NCBI GenBank assembly: GCA_963921195.1 | Contig: OY992540.1 | Span: 79,101,337 to 79,165,336, forward strand | DNA: 64,000 bases | DNA from: Pegoplata infirma | Taxonomy: Eukaryota; Arthropoda; Insecta; Diptera; Anthomyiidae | Direction: 5' to 3' | Shown here: in pieces, positions 1-11,867 of the stretch | How the letters are laid out: the number at the start of each line of letters is the position of its first letter | Numbering within the stretch: position 1 is the first letter of the stretch | Made by a program: the position numbers and the translations under genes | Notes under the pieces: model-generated | Seen by the model: the letters and a program-made list of their open reading frames with translations, nothing else | Told to the model about the DNA's origin: nothing | Database searches by the model: none

Positions 1-465
1 TGTAGTATATAATATGGTCGGCTCCGACCGAGTATACTTCTTTTACTGGTTTTTATGTATGCATGTACAATATTCGATACTCTTACCCCTCCTGTGGATA
101 CTTTTAACTTTACCGTACGTTACATACTCGCGTATACATAGTACATACCAACATATGTACGCCGGGTATACTTTTATGTGTGTACTGCCGCAATTGGAAG
201 TTCTTGCGTAATGTAACGTTTAGTGCCAATATTTTTTTTTTATTAAAGTTTAAACTATAAAAGAAAAAATAGCTAAAAAGTTGTTACTTGTGCCCGTCTG
301 TTATGTTTTTATTTTTTGCTGAGCTCCATTTAAATTGTACAGTGGTTTAATTGCCAGTTTTATTTGAACTGTTGACAAAGATGTGCCCCTGAATTAAGAC
401 CTAGTTTCAGAGAAGAAGAATTCCAAATTAATGATTTTTTTTTAATTAAATTAACACTAACAATA
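1..465. other. Gene-free repeat DNA at left edge
   Basis: No coding sequence is supported here. The first ~50 bases (GGTCGGCTCCGACC hairpin followed by a T-rich tail) resemble the 3' terminus of the second mini-me-like family seen complete at 18879-19666, so this is probably a truncated end of such an element. The rest is AT-rich DNA with homopolymer runs. Confidence 0.5.
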
Positions 466-1199
466 ACACCGTCCGACAAAAATTAAAAAAAAAAACGTTA
501 AACACGAACTGGATAATATACATTTGAAACTAGAGACTTAATGTAGTAAAACTGCATTTACAGTTTTTCATTTCGTGATTCTGTTTCCTTTTAAAAGGAC
601 TTCAAAGTTTTAGAGGATAAAATTTTATAAAATATATATTTTTTTTAATTTATACTTGTCCTAGGATGCCACTAGTGGTAGCAAATGAATTAGAAGGATC
701 TCCCCTAATTTTCGTATTTTATTTTTTTTACATATCAGGAAAAACTTTATCTTTCAATATTAATTAAAATGTTCAACAAAATATTTTGATAAAGTTTTGC
801 AAGGACTTTTTTCACTAAAAAATGGAAAAATTAGGGGAGATTCTCCTCTTTCATTTGCCATCACCAGTACAAATATTTCAGAAATATTTTGCAAAATGTA
901 TCCTTTAAGACTTTGTGGTCCTTTTAAAAGGAAACAGGATCAAAAAGGATGAAAAACTGTAAATGCAGCTTTACTCCATTTGATCTTTACTTTCAGACGT
1001 ACCTATATCATTCGGTTCATGTTTCATATTTCAGAAATATTTTGCAAAATGTATCCTTTAAGACTTTGTGGTCCTTTTAAAAGGAAACAGGATCAAAAAG
1101 GATGAAAAACTGTAAATGCAGCTTTACTCCATTTGATCTTTACTTTCAGACGTACATATATCATTCGGTTCATGTTTAATATTGGCTCTCGGACGGTGT
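466..1199. mobile_element. Foldback/MITE element with ACACCGTCCGA ends
   Basis: The left end reads ACACCGTCCGA and the right end TCGGACGGTGT. The arms continue as imperfect inverted repeats for well over 100 bases: the CCTTTTAAAAGGA and CTGCATTTACAGTTTTTCAT segments near 545-605 recur inverted near 905-985 and again near 1060-1135. There is no ORF. The right arm contains a tandem duplication. A relative with ACACCG ends lies at 10110-10482. Superfamily not assigned; no clear target duplication seen. Confidence 0.7.
873..1178. repeat. 153-bp tandem duplication in right arm of foldback element
   Basis: Two nearly identical ~153-bp units follow each other: the phrase starting ATATTTCAGAAATATTTT begins at 873 and again at 1026, and both copies run through the CCTTTTAAAAGGA and TTCGGTTCATGTTT segments. 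The few differences imply a fairly recent duplication. Confidence 0.85.
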
Positions 1200-1324
1200 A
1201 ATATAATAAAAAGGTAATGTTTGTATGTAAAAGGTAATCTCCGAAACTATTAATCCGACATTTCTATGCCCACTTTGGGCCACAAAACAAAAATCTCAAA
1301 ATCTCCGGAACTACTCATGGTTCT

Positions 1325-2744
1325 ATCATAAAGGCTATTGCGGCATTATGGGCAGCGAATAGGATTGTTGGTAGGACCTGGGGATTGAGCCCCAAAATGG
1401 TCATGTGGATCTACAAGATGATTGTGAGACCGATCATGACGTACGCTGCCATAGTCTGGTGGCCGAAGACTATGCAGGGGGATGCCAACGTAAGACTAGG
1501 CAAGGTACAGCGTCTGGCCTGCACTCTAATCACGGGTGCTATGAGAACCTGCCCAACTTTGGCCCAAGAAGCCATTTTGGGTCTCACACCTCTCGACATA
1601 TTTATTAGATCTACGGCAACTATGGCTGCGCGTAGAATGAATATCGATTACTCTAACCCTCGCAACTTGAGCGGTCACTCCAATATTCTTTCTTCAATAG
1701 GAATTAGGGAAAACCTAGATATGCCGACGGATAGAATAAACACTGTGCTTCGCTTTGGAAGGAAATTTGAGATCGTGATACCGAGTAGACCAGAGTGGGA
1801 TGAAGGTGGTCCATATGTGGATACTAGAAGCCTAAACTGGTATACTGACGGATCCAAAATGTCCTCTGGAGTTGGCGATGGTGTCTACGGTCTAAACACG
1901 CGAATCTCCGAACCAATGGGTAGGTGGCCTACAGTTTTTCAGGCTGAAATTCAGGCTATTACAATATGTGCTAGAGTTAATATTGCAAAGGGTATGAAGG
2001 GTACTCATATTTCAATCTTCTCTGATAGCCAGGCAGCACTTCAAGCGCTGTCTTCTTGGGAATTTAAATCCAGAATGACACTGGAATGTTTTGATACCCT
2101 TCAGCAGCTGGCCGGGAGAAACAAAATTACTTTATTTTGGATCCCTGGTCATAGAGGTTTTGAGGGTAATGAGATAGCGGATGAGCTTGCTAGAAATGCC
2201 TCCGCTACTCCTATGACCGGACCCGAACCCTATTGTGGGGTAAACTGGTCCACCTTCTCGAACATGATTAAGGGTTTGGAAAGAACCGACTTCTTAAACT
2301 TGTGGGAAAATTCAGGAGGTCTACGACAATCCAAAGACTAATCGCTCCATTAATATATGGAGGTATACTTAATCACACCAAAAGTGACATTAGGTTACTG
2401 GTTGACAGGTTTTCTCACCGGGCATTATAAGGTAAATTATCACTTGCATAATTTAAACCTTTGTGCATCGTCTTTGTGTCGACTTTGTTTGAGGAAGTGG
2501 AAACAACGCAACACATATTATGTGAATGTATCGCAATATGTAGGATCAGAAGACGGTTCTTAGACAAGGAATTGCTTAATTCTGAGGATATAAGGCTAGC
2601 TTCTCCATCCTCTGTTATAATGTTCATTAGGTACATTGAACAGAGTTTGAATTAGATTAATGGATCTTGGCACAAAAGACCCATAAGGGTCGCAGTGCCG
2701 GCCGTTAGGGCTAGATCACCCCTTGAATAATAAATAAAAAAAAA
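1325..2744 (+). mobile_element. 5'-truncated non-LTR retrotransposon (RNase H-bearing, I/R1/LOA-like)
   Basis: The insertion starts inside the reverse transcriptase and ends in an A-rich tail at ~2744. It is flanked by an 8-bp direct repeat ATGGTTCT (1317-1324 and 2745-2752), the hallmark of target-primed reverse transcription. Without the insertion the flanks read as one copy of a host repeat also seen near 4630-4720. The encoded protein has the end of RT, RNase H and a cysteine-rich C-terminus. The RNase H excludes the Jockey clade proper and suggests the I, R1 or LOA groups; the exact clade is not determined. Confidence 0.88.
1331..2655 (+). pseudogene. Broken ORF2: RT C-terminus, RNase H and Cys-rich tail
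   Basis: The reading frame is open from the truncation point to 2341. It starts in the RT thumb/connection (conserved WGLSPKM near 1374-1394, then RPIMTYA), followed by RNase H with the acidic motifs YTDGSK, an E in FQAEIQAI, and FSDSQAAL, and the C-terminal IPGHRGFEGNEIADELA. The frame then shifts: the conserved GGILNHTKSDIR stretch reads in frame 1 from 2338, HYKVNYHL in frame 2 after ~2420, and a TTQHILCEC zinc-motif segment in frame 1 after ~2490, ending at 2655. Several indels plus the 5' truncation mean it is dead. There is no usable start codon; the frame simply begins at the junction. Confidence 0.87.
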
Positions 2745-2752
2745 ATGGTTCT

Positions 2753-3579
2753 TCGTGTTGGAAACAGGTTAGGTTTCTTCGACCTTGGTTTACATATGTG
2801 AACAAAATTGAACACCGAATGGTATTTAAGCAAGTACGAACCTATATTTTTGGTGACAAGACATAATCCCCACGGACATAACCGTTATGGGGATTATGAC
2901 CAAAACGAATTCGGTCATAATCCCCAAAACGGTAGTGGGGACTATGACCGAAAAAAATTTGGACATAATCCCAATAAAAAATGGACATAATTCCCAGTTT
3001 TATGGGGACAATGACCACGTCAAAAGTGGACATAATCCCCATTACATGGATTATGTCTACTATACTAATAGGTCATAATCCAAATAATTATGTGAAATTT
3101 TTTTTCTAACAAAAGTTTTTCTGCATAGCCGGGCTTCGGCCGGGCTTAGGGATTACAAACTCCATGTATTAAACCCACCCTCTCCGCAAAATAAAGGGAT
3201 TATGACCGAAATTGTTTTGGACTTAGTCCCCATAATATGAATGGGGGTTATGACCAAAAAACTTTCGGTCGTAATCCCAACAGGGAAGGGGCATAATCAC
3301 CATTGGGATTATGACCGTTTTTGAAATGGTCATAGTCCCCACAACTAATATGGGGATTATGTCCGTAATGCATTGGGTCATAATCCCCATTTCCGTTATG
3401 GGGATAATGTCCGTGGGGATTATGTCCGTGGGGATTATGTCCCGTCACCTATATTTTTACATTTTTTTTCTTCTCAAAAGTATTTTTTTTTTTTTAAATA
3501 AAGCTTTTTGTAATAATCATTTTTGCATTATTTAGGGTATCAATACATTCGGCAAGGCCGAATTTAACTTTTTTACTTG
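2753..3579 (+). mobile_element. Mini-me/DINE-1-like element, 5'-decayed, hosting a palindromic minisatellite
   Basis: The right end has the family signature: a CGGCAAGGCCG hairpin, AATTTAACTTTTTT, then ACTTG before TT, ending at 3579. Around 2790-2860 it shares the internal phrase about an ATGTGAACA...AATGGTATTTAA region with copies at 7860-7900 and 51960-52000. The interior between is replaced by the GGGGATTATG array. No ORF is real here; the short reading frames translate the repeat. Confidence 0.65.
2865..3445. repeat. Alternating GGGGATTATG / CATAATCCCC minisatellite
   Basis: Two blocks (~2865-3080 and ~3198-3443) consist of short units alternating in orientation: GGGGATTATGACCG and its complement, CGGTCATAATCCCC, separated by 10-20 variable bases. 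Single strands could fold into many small hairpins. A GC-rich hairpin (GCCGGGCTTCGGCCGGGC) lies between the blocks near 3128-3146. Confidence 0.85.
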
Positions 3580-4717
3580 TTAAAAATAGCTTTCAAAATA
3601 CATGTATTTTGTAAAAGAAGTACTCTTTTGGAATGTAAATATTTAGTATTTGTACACTAACCCAATTTTCTAAAGAATTCTGTAAAGTGGAAAATTGGAA
3701 AATCCCCGAAACGATCGTAAAAAGCAGAGTATTCGAGTATTTATAGGGAAATATCCCAATAAATAAAGTAGAGTTAATATAATTACTTGTTATATTAATT
3801 CATGATGGGGAACATAAAAATTGCCTCGAACTAGAATAATCTCTTTTTTGTCGAAGAAATAACTAATTTATATTATTTTTAATAAAAATTATTGCACTTA
3901 AATCTACTGTATAAAATTTATATGTATTATTTAAAAAAAAAAAAAAAAGTTGTAAGCATTTAAATAATTTTTTATTTTATGCTTCCGTTTCTTTGCAGAC
4001 AACCAAATGTAATTATTGGAAAGAATTTTCGCAGACAATGGCAAAAAAAAGCAACAACACTATAAAGTATTTCGTTTACACTTCTTTGAATAAAAGAATG
4101 TAAAAAGATAATAATCACAACGACGACAACAATTATAAAATGATGATGATGATAATCATCATCATCATTATCAACATGAGGATAATCAAGATGCTGACAA
4201 CGATGATAATGATGTTCTATTATGGAACTTGGGATATTAAGTTATTTTAACAAAAGAATTAAGATACTTGAGAAAACAGTATTCAACTTACAATGAAAGA
4301 TATATACTTCTTAAGAAATGCACTCATATTATTTCAACAAAAAAATTTATGTGAGTGTATGTGTAAATACGTGTACATATTTGATTTAAAAAAAAAATTT
4401 TAAATTTTTTTGAATTTTGATAAAATAGAAAAAAATAATCTATAACATCTTTATAATGATAAAGGCAGCTGGAGTTTCCAAAAACTACATAAAATAACTA
4501 AACATCACTCTTTCATCATCAACATCAAATCAACCTACACCAAGAAATTTTATTCAATATTTTTTGTTGTATTTATGATTTGCAATATACTTCTGGTAGA
4601 CATAGGCTAGGTTTCATCGACCACGCCCACTTTTACCCCCACTTATGGCCAAGAAACGTAAAATTTAAAAATTTCCGAAACTACTTATCCGAAAATGGTC
4701 CTTCAGGGTAAACAAAG
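3580..4717. other. AT-rich gene-free stretch with TGA/TCA microsatellite
   Basis: No gene seen. It contains poly-A/T runs and, at ~4139-4215, a GAT/ATC-type trinucleotide microsatellite with a palindromic centre (ATGATGATGATAATCATCAT). From ~4605 begins a decayed host repeat (phrases such as CGCCCACTTTTA and TTTCCGAAACTACTTATCCGA) that also occurs at 1260-1316, 5410-5500 and 5720-5990. Confidence 0.6.
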
Positions 4718-5405
4718 TCTCAGAAAATTATGTAAGTTACTACATGTTAGTTGTTAGTATATTTTACAGTAGTAAGTTGTTTTCAACTACAAAGTCAGTT
4801 GTTTTTGTATGAAAAATATCAAACAACTATTTCTGTTAGTTATTTTAAGTAGTTTTTTTTTGAATAGCTAACAAAAAAGTACTGTGATGTAGTAACACTT
4901 ATTTATAGTAGTTAATTTTATTTTTTTTATCTCTGAAAAATTTTCAAAGTTTTTTTCCAAAAAAAATTTTTTTTTTTTTTATTTTTCACAACTTTTTTTT
5001 TTAAAAAAAAAAAAAAACGATGTTTGGCCGAAATATCGGAAAATAAACAAAAATTTGAGTGAAAAATTGAAAAATTAAAAGCAGTGTTTTTTATTTAACA
5101 ATATTTTTCTCTAACTTATGACCTTAAGCCGAACCAAATCAACAACAAAAAAAAAACTTTAAAAAAATTTGGTCTTCAAATTTAAAAAAAAAATATTTAT
5201 TGATTATTTAATTTTTACTACATTTTAGTTGTTTTGACTACAAATGTAAGTAGTTTTTACTACATAAGTCAGTTGTTTATTGTCAGTTAAAATAACTAAC
5301 ATTGTTAGTTGATTTAACTGAAAAAGTAGTTGACCCCAAAACAACTAACAAAGTAGTTATTTTAACTGACATTTTCAGTTGATTTTACTAACATAATTTT
5401 TTGAG
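4718..5405. mobile_element. TIR element, CTCAGAAAATTATG ends, TTAGTTGTT-rich interior
   Basis: The left end CTCAGAAAATTATGTAAGT mirrors the right end ACTAACATAATTTTTTGAG. The interior is built of short variants of GTAGTTGTTTT and its complement and has no ORF. It interrupts the decayed host repeat. A shorter relative with the same ends is at 57347-57638. Confidence 0.65.
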
Positions 5406-5525
5406 TGTAGGGTTCATTTACCAAGCCCGCTTTTACGCCCACTTTTGGACAAAACAAATAAAATTTCAAAATCTCCAAAACTTCTAATCCGATTTCAAAA
5501 ATATGTTCACCAATATTTAGAATTA

Positions 5526-5704
5526 AGCTTACACGTTAACTACCCTTGACTACCCTAATCTACTATTTCCCAGTATTGGAGGATAGCAATTGTCAAATTC
5601 AAATAATTTTTCATACAAAATTATTTAAACCCGGCAAACCGTATCACCAATACTGGGAAATAGTAGATAAGGGTGGTCAAGGGTAGTTAACGTGTAAACT
5701 GCCC
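5526..5704. mobile_element. Hairpin MITE (ACACGTTAACTACCC arms), copy 1
   Basis: A ~50-bp left arm (ACACGTTAACTACCCTTGAC... to TTTCCCAGTATTGG) is repeated inverted at the right end around a loop containing TTTTTCATACAAAATTAT. A second copy with the same arms and loop lies at 56816-57000 inside an unrelated repeat, which shows mobility. Non-coding. Confidence 0.85.
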
Positions 5705-6601
5705 TTTATTCTTTACTTCCATTGATACACCCACTTTTGAAAATCTCCGATACTCATTCGATTTCAAATATGCTCTCACTAATATTTAAAATGGTCTCAA
5801 ATTCAAAATCTCCAAAACTTCTAATCCGATTTCAAAAATGTGTTCACCAATATTTAGAATTGTCCTTCTGAGTGGCAAAGACTGAGTTTCATTCAGCACT
5901 CCCATTTTTGAAAATCACCGATACTCATCCGATTTCAAATATGCTCTCACTAATATTTAAAATGGTTTTTTAGGGTGGACATAACCTAAGTGACCATTTC
6001 TCTCTTACCCCCTCCCCCCCCCCCCGTGGGTGGATCCGCACCTGATTGCGATGAACACAAAATTTTTTTTATTTTTTAACGTTGTTATACGGAATGAAGT
6101 GGAACCTACATCAAACAAAATGGAATGGAACTGTGATCGAAATGGAAAAGTACGGCGAACGATGGAATGGAATATATATTTTTTTTTAATTTTATTTCTC
6201 TAATTTTTCACTTAAATTTTTTGTTTATGACTCAAATTTTTTTTACTCAAAATTTTTTTCCACTCGTTTTTTTCACAGAAAATCTAAAAATTATAAATTG
6301 AAGTTAAATCATTTTAAAACGTCAAAAATATGGAAATTCAAAAAAGATTTTTATATTTGCCTTAATGACATTTTTTACTAACATAAATATTTGAGAGCGT
6401 GACTGATGAATTGTGATGTGAATTTAATTAAACGACGAAGACAGCAAGAGGCTCTGATTGTGTTTGTTAAAAAAAAAATCATCAAAAACAGCTCATCATC
6501 TTTTCCATAACCAACTACTAAAACCGCAATTCCAGAACACAACAAACGCGCGCGCTGCGCAACAAACAAAACGTAAATTTTTTTAAGTATAAACAAAAAA
6601 A
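5705..6601. other. Decayed host repeat and AT-rich DNA
   Basis: No gene seen. 5705-5990 contains partial direct repeats of one module (CCCACTTTTGAAAATC..., ACTCATCCGATTTCAAATATG). There is a C-run at ~6005-6024 and a GGAATGGAA-rich patch at 6095-6175. The rest is homopolymer-rich. Confidence 0.55.
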
Positions 6602-7164
6602 CAAGTAAAAAAGTTGAAATCGGCCTGGCCGAATCTATTGATACCCTCCACAATGCTAAAGATTATTGCAAAAAACTATTTTACTTTTGAGAAAAAAAGT
6701 TTGAAAAACAAATTTCCGCAAAATGTTGGTGAAAAAAAAAATCCGCGACTTTTTCCTTTTTTGTAAAAAACATATTTGTACTTGTTAAAATACCATTCGG
6801 GGTTCAATTCAATTAAATACCATTCGGTGTTTAATTGTGTTCACATAAGTCAACCAGCAGCCAAATTAAAGCATTTTGTATTTTTAGGTTATGTTGAATG
6901 TACCAAAATTTTCGAGGTGTTCTTACATTTTCGTTCATAACTTTTGAACTGCTGAACCGACTTTGCTGAAATCCAATACCAAACTGCTCGAGACAATAAC
7001 AAGTAAGCGTTTCAGTTATATCTGAGTAATATTTTGGACGTGATCGCCATTTCAACAGGCAGGCGACATCGCTAGAATGTCTTAGAATCGATTCCAGACC
7101 GATATTTCGTTGAGTTACAAACGGAATGACAAACTTATATATACCCTCTACTAAGTGGAGGGTT
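6602..7164 (-). mobile_element. Mini-me/DINE-1-like element, family 1, full length, minus
   Basis: Read on the minus strand it begins near ACCCTCCACTTAGTAGAGGG, has the CATTCCGTTTGTAAC and CGAAATATCGGTC segments, and ends with a GGCCAGGCCGA-type hairpin, a T-rich stretch and CTTG next to TT at 6602. The subterminal inverted repeats (ACCCTCCAC and GTGGAGGGT) and 3' hairpin match copies at 22052, 51609 and 56237. Non-coding. Confidence 0.75.
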
Positions 7165-7607
7165 TAAAAACGTGTTTTTCTCTTATAAGGTTTCATTTTT
7201 AATTTTTATTCTGACTCAGTTTCATTTAATTTTAATTTTTGTTTATACAAATGTAAATATAAATTTTGGTTTTTAATTTCATTATTAAATTTTTTTTGTT
7301 TATTTTCATTAACATCAACTGACTGACTCCTGCCTTTGTCTTTTGTTTAATTAACTCATATTTAAGTCATTTTTCCATTTCTGTGAAATATTAAAACTTT
7401 TCAATATCTAAGGAAACCATCAAATCATTAAATACACATTAGGACTGTGTGTATGAGATTTTTAAAGCTGATTTATTTATGGCTCTTAAAATAGAATTAA
7501 TGTTAAATTTCTGTTTAAAAACTTTTAAAGTTTATAAAAGTTTTTGTTTAAGAAAGGAACGTTTTAGAATTTTGGAACAATATCAACAATATTTGTTTTA
7601 GGGGGTC
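7165..7607. other. AT-rich stretch between repeat copies
   Basis: Low-complexity AT-rich DNA with TTTAATTTT-type runs; no gene or convincing repeat structure seen. Confidence 0.5.
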
Positions 7608-8046
7608 TAGAATAGACATCCTAAGACATTCTGGCGATGTCGCCTGTCTGTTTGTTAAAATGGCGATCACGGCCAAAATATTACTCAGATATGTCTGAAC
7701 ATGCTTACTCGTTATTGTCCCTAGCAGTTTGGTATTGCATTTGAGCAAAATCGGTTCAGCGGTTCAAAAGTTATGAAAGAAAATGTAAGAACAACTCTAA
7801 AATTTTGTTACATTCAACATAACCTAAAAATACAAAATGCTTTAATTCGGCTGCTGGTTGACATTTGTGTACATAATTCGATGCCTTATGGTATTTAAAC
7901 TAGAACAAACCTATTTAAAAACAAAAAAAAAAAAATCGAGAATTTTTTTTTTTCGCGGAGTTTTTTTTAAAGTTTTTTTATAAATAATCCTGTTTACATT
8001 GTGGAGGGTATGAGTACATTCGGCAAGGCCGAATTTAACTTTTTAC
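7608..8046 (+). mobile_element. Mini-me/DINE-1-like element, family 1, 5'-truncated
   Basis: It starts near the conserved GACATTCTGGCGATGTC region, contains GGTTCAAAAGTTATGA and ACATAACCTAAAAATA, and ends with GTGGAGGGTAT, the CGGCAAGGCCG hairpin and AATTTAACTTTTTAC. A further fragment of the same family lies at ~8160-8345. No ORF is supported. Confidence 0.72.
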
Positions 8047-8578
8047 GTTTTTCCCCTATCCTTTCTATCTTTTTCTTTTTTGTCTTTTGAATTCGGTTTG
8101 CGGGATGTAGGAAATTTCCGTGGATCCTCGCCTTCTTACAATTATAACATAAATACTTATCTAGGCTTCGAGCAAGTCGATATTACATTTGAGCGATATC
8201 GGTTCAAGAGTTATGAGTGAAAATGTGAAAAGACCTCGACAATTTTCATACATTCCACATAACCTAAAATACAAAATGCTTCAATACGGCTGTTGGTGTA
8301 CATATCTGAACAGACTTGGATACCGAATGGTATTTAAACAAGTACAAACAAATTTTTTTACGTAATGATTTTTTTGTGGATATTTTTTCACAAAAAAAAA
8401 TTCCGCACAATTTTTTTTTTCCAAAATTTTTAACACCGCAGTTTTTCCCCCAACATTTTTTTCACCAAATTTCATTTTTAAATAATGTGCTCTATTTGGG
8501 AGTATTCCTTCACCAATTTTTAAAAAATTAATATTTTTTCGAATTTTTAGATTTAATTATTTTTTCTTCAATTAAAGA

Positions 8579-9023
8579 ACTACACCATTTACAGATGTAA
8601 TTCGTAAAAGATCAATTGTAATTCAAAGATTTAACTTGTAATTCGAAGGTTCTACTTGTAATTCGAAGATTCTATTTGTAATTCGAAGATTCCAATTGTA
8701 ATTCGAAGACTCCAATTGTAAATGGGAAAATATCAACTGAATTTCCATTGATCTTTTTCGAATTACAATTGGAATCCTCGAATTACAAATGGAATCTTCG
8801 AAGCACAAATAGAATCTTCGAATTACAAATATATATAATCTTCGAATTACAAGTAGAATCTTCGATCAATTGTAAATCGAAGATTTTACTTGTAATTCGA
8901 AGATTCTATTAGTAATTCGAAAAATATCAACTGAATTTCCATTGATCTTTTTCGAATTAAAAATGGAATTTTCGAATTACAAATGGAATCTTCTTTACGA
9001 ATTACATCTGTAAATGGTGTAGT
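8579..9023. mobile_element. TIR element built of TTCGAATTACAA units
   Basis: The termini are a ~26-bp inverted repeat: ACTACACCATTTACAGATG at the left and CATCTGTAAATGGTGTAGT at the right. The inside is ~20-bp units alternating between GTAATTCGAAGATTC and its complement, with GATC-containing variants. Part of a related element, with one end (ACATCCGTTAATGGTGTAGT), lies at ~34030-34563, and a fragment is at 47470-47715. Non-coding. Confidence 0.85.
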
Positions 9024-10109
9024 CCATATCTTTAATAATTATTAATTACAAGAACAAAATTAAGGCCGCTGTTCCAAAAAAAGTAATTCACATAAAAAAT
9101 GCGAAAATGAAAATTTCCGAATTTTTTTGGTGTTCTAGATTTCACATCCGAATTTCTTTTTCGTTTTGTTTCACATAAATTAAATTTGGTGAAAGTAAAA
9201 CGAATGCAATTTTTTCCTTATAATTTTTTAAATATTAATTATTCGATTTCACCTTCGAATGAAAACGTGATCAACAAAACAATAAACTTGATTTCATGTG
9301 ATTCGAAAATTTTCCTGTCCAGAACAGAGGCCTTAAATTCTTTAAAGTCGAAAGGATACAAAATTTTTAAAATTAGGAGAATGGTGAAAGAATACTACCG
9401 AATATTTTGCAATAATATTTTTTACTTATTGTTACTGTATAATTGAGACCCTGGCTGTACCGAATTAAACTTTTTCACTTTTGCGAATTTTAATTGGTCT
9501 TTTTCGAAATTCAATTGATTTGTTTCTAATTGAATTTTTCTGTATTTTAATTGATCTTTTTAAAATATTACAATTCTTAATAATCTTTTTCGAATTTTAA
9601 TTAATGTCTTAGAACTTCAGAATCCCTGGCTGGGCCGAATTTAACTTTTTATTTAAATTTTACTTGTTCGATTTTTAATAAATCTTTTCCGAATTTCATT
9701 TGTTTTTTTCGAATTTTTTAAAATATCAATTCATTAATTCAATGTTATTCGAATTTCAATTCATATCTTAGGCCTAGAGAATCTGCATAGAACCATTATT
9801 TGTTTTCAAGAATCTTTCTATAAGAAAAATGTTTCAGAATCTTAAATTTCTATTTTATATCAAAAAATAAGTAATAAATTCTGTAAAAAGTTTTAAATCT
9901 TCCCAAAAAACGTGTTTAAAATAAATAAACAAATTGGGACGTCATTTTAAATATTCTCTTTAAAAAAATAATGAACACTTTAGAAAATCACAGACCCCAG
10001 TCATAATGTTCACAACTTGAAGTTGTTTTATTATTTTTTTTAGCGTAAATAAATTAATTTGCAAATCATTCTCATTAAAGGTATTCACAAATGAAGTCAT
10101 TAAATTATT
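9024..10109. other. Gene-free AT-rich DNA with decayed repeats
   Basis: No gene seen. Decayed GATCTTTTTCGAATT-type units occur at ~9480-9780. Two mini-me-like 3' tails (CTGGCTG...CCGAATTTAACTTTTT) lie near 9447-9475 and 9620-9665. The short frame at 9186-9446 is AT-rich and shows no family features. Confidence 0.5.
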
Positions 10110-10482
10110 ACACCGTACAACACTACTCTTAACACATGAACAAAGATTTTGGTCACGTGAAACTAAAGAAGAAAAAAGAGAGCCTCCTCAATTTTTAATT
10201 TTTTGTTTGTTTTGTTATATCAGGACAAAAGGATATAAATAAGGTCCTTTCAAATTTTTGTCCTTTAATGTCCTGTTGAATTTCCAGCCCTTTTTATTTG
10301 GTTTTTATCTCAGCATCGTAGAATTTTTTATTTTTTCTTTTAATTTAAATTTAAATGTCCTTTGAAACTTTAAAGTCCTTTTAAAAGTACAAATGATCAC
10401 CGAATGAAAAACTGTTAACAAAGTTGTACTCCATGTGGGCTCTAGTTTCACTTATATAAGGTCCTGTCTTGTATTGCGGTGT
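10110..10482. mobile_element. MITE with ACACCG termini (relative of 466-1199)
   Basis: The left end is ACACCGTACAACAC and the right end GTATTGCGGTGT. Both halves contain GTTTCACTTATA/GTGAAACTAAAG-type inverted segments and a TCCTTTTAAAAG motif shared with the foldback element at 466-1199. No ORF. Confidence 0.55.
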
Positions 10483-11867
10483 TATTATTAAATATAAATT
10501 TATACAAATTTAGAATGATTATGATTTTCCGTTTACCGTTGTGAATATCCTCATTATTATTTTTATGTAAATACACCACACAGAGTCTTTATTGTTTATT
10601 TCTTTTTTAAATTCTAAAATTTTTGTTAAATTTTTATTATTTTAATTTAAAAAAAAACGAGAAACTATTTTAAAGTACAATTCAATTAATGAACAATTAT
10701 TATTTTTTTTTGTTATTTTTTATACTTAATTTTAGTTTTAATTTAATTATAAGTTTGTTTATTTTAATGAAATTAAAGAAAAATGTATTAGATTTTTTTT
10801 TTATAAATATTTAAACAACGAAAAATATTTTTAAACAAAACAAACAACGAACAAAATAACTTGTTAAAATTTTTAAAGTGTTCATTGATAAAAAACAGAG
10901 ATTTTATATGTCTTAGAAATATATAATATACATAATTTATATTTTATTTATTAAAAAATTTATATTAAATTGAACGCACAATAAGAAAATTACACATAAA
11001 TGGAGATTTATTAATTGGAATTTAAAAAAAAGAAAGTTTTAAATACATATTGATGACATGCATTTTAGGGGTATCACGTACAAAATGTGTCATAATTTTT
11101 ATATAGAACAGGTGTCAGCGAATTTAAATATTTTTCTAAAGAAAAAATGTCTTAACACAAGTGGATCAGAAACTTAGAATTTTTTCTTTGGAAAAAATGT
11201 CTCTAAATTTAAAATTTGTTTAGCGTTTTAAAATCTTAGAAATTTTCTTCAAAAACAAACACTTCTGAGAATTCGATAATTTTTCTATAAAAAATATGTA
11301 CCCTATTTTTTGATTTTCCGAATTTAAGAAATTTCCGATATTTCAGAATGTAATATTTTTTGTAAAACATGGATGTGCCGACTGTCCAAATTAGATTAGA
11401 CTTTGACCATTTTTGAATAAGTTATGATTAAAAGAAGTATGAGTACAGGAAAAAGCTTATTTTTTCAAAAATCTTTTTATCTTTTGATCGGGTATCAAAA
11501 AAATTTCAAAATTTACCAGGAAGGGTTTTTCGATATATTTAAAAGGTTTGGGTGACTGAGTTCCTGACATACTCACTAAAGCTTGAGACTTGAAATAAAG
11601 ATGGGAATAAATATTCACCTCCCAGAAAATATATCTGTGAAGGCTCTGTTTCTGCTGGAAATTTCAATTCTAACAGGGTAATAGGGTTTTTAGCACTTTT
11701 CTGTACTTTTGGTACTTTTTAATTTTCTGAATTTAGAAAATTTTAAAAACATTCAAAACAGTACTTTTTTGGAAATTCCAATTTTAAGGTTTCAAAAATG
11801 GATTATTGTTTTATTGTTTCAATCAATGCCAATGCCCGTTAAGGAATTAGTAGTATTAGTAATGCCA
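10483..11867. other. AT-rich gene-free stretch
   Basis: No gene seen. 11140-11320 has weakly repeated TTTTTCT...GAAAAA...TCT phrases that may be a very decayed form of the 35-bp satellite found elsewhere. Otherwise low complexity. Confidence 0.5.

Noticed and set aside
2808..3448. Frames rich in GHNPHG / YGDYD on both strands
   Set aside because: Translations of the GGGGATTATG array; both strands are open because the unit is palindromic.
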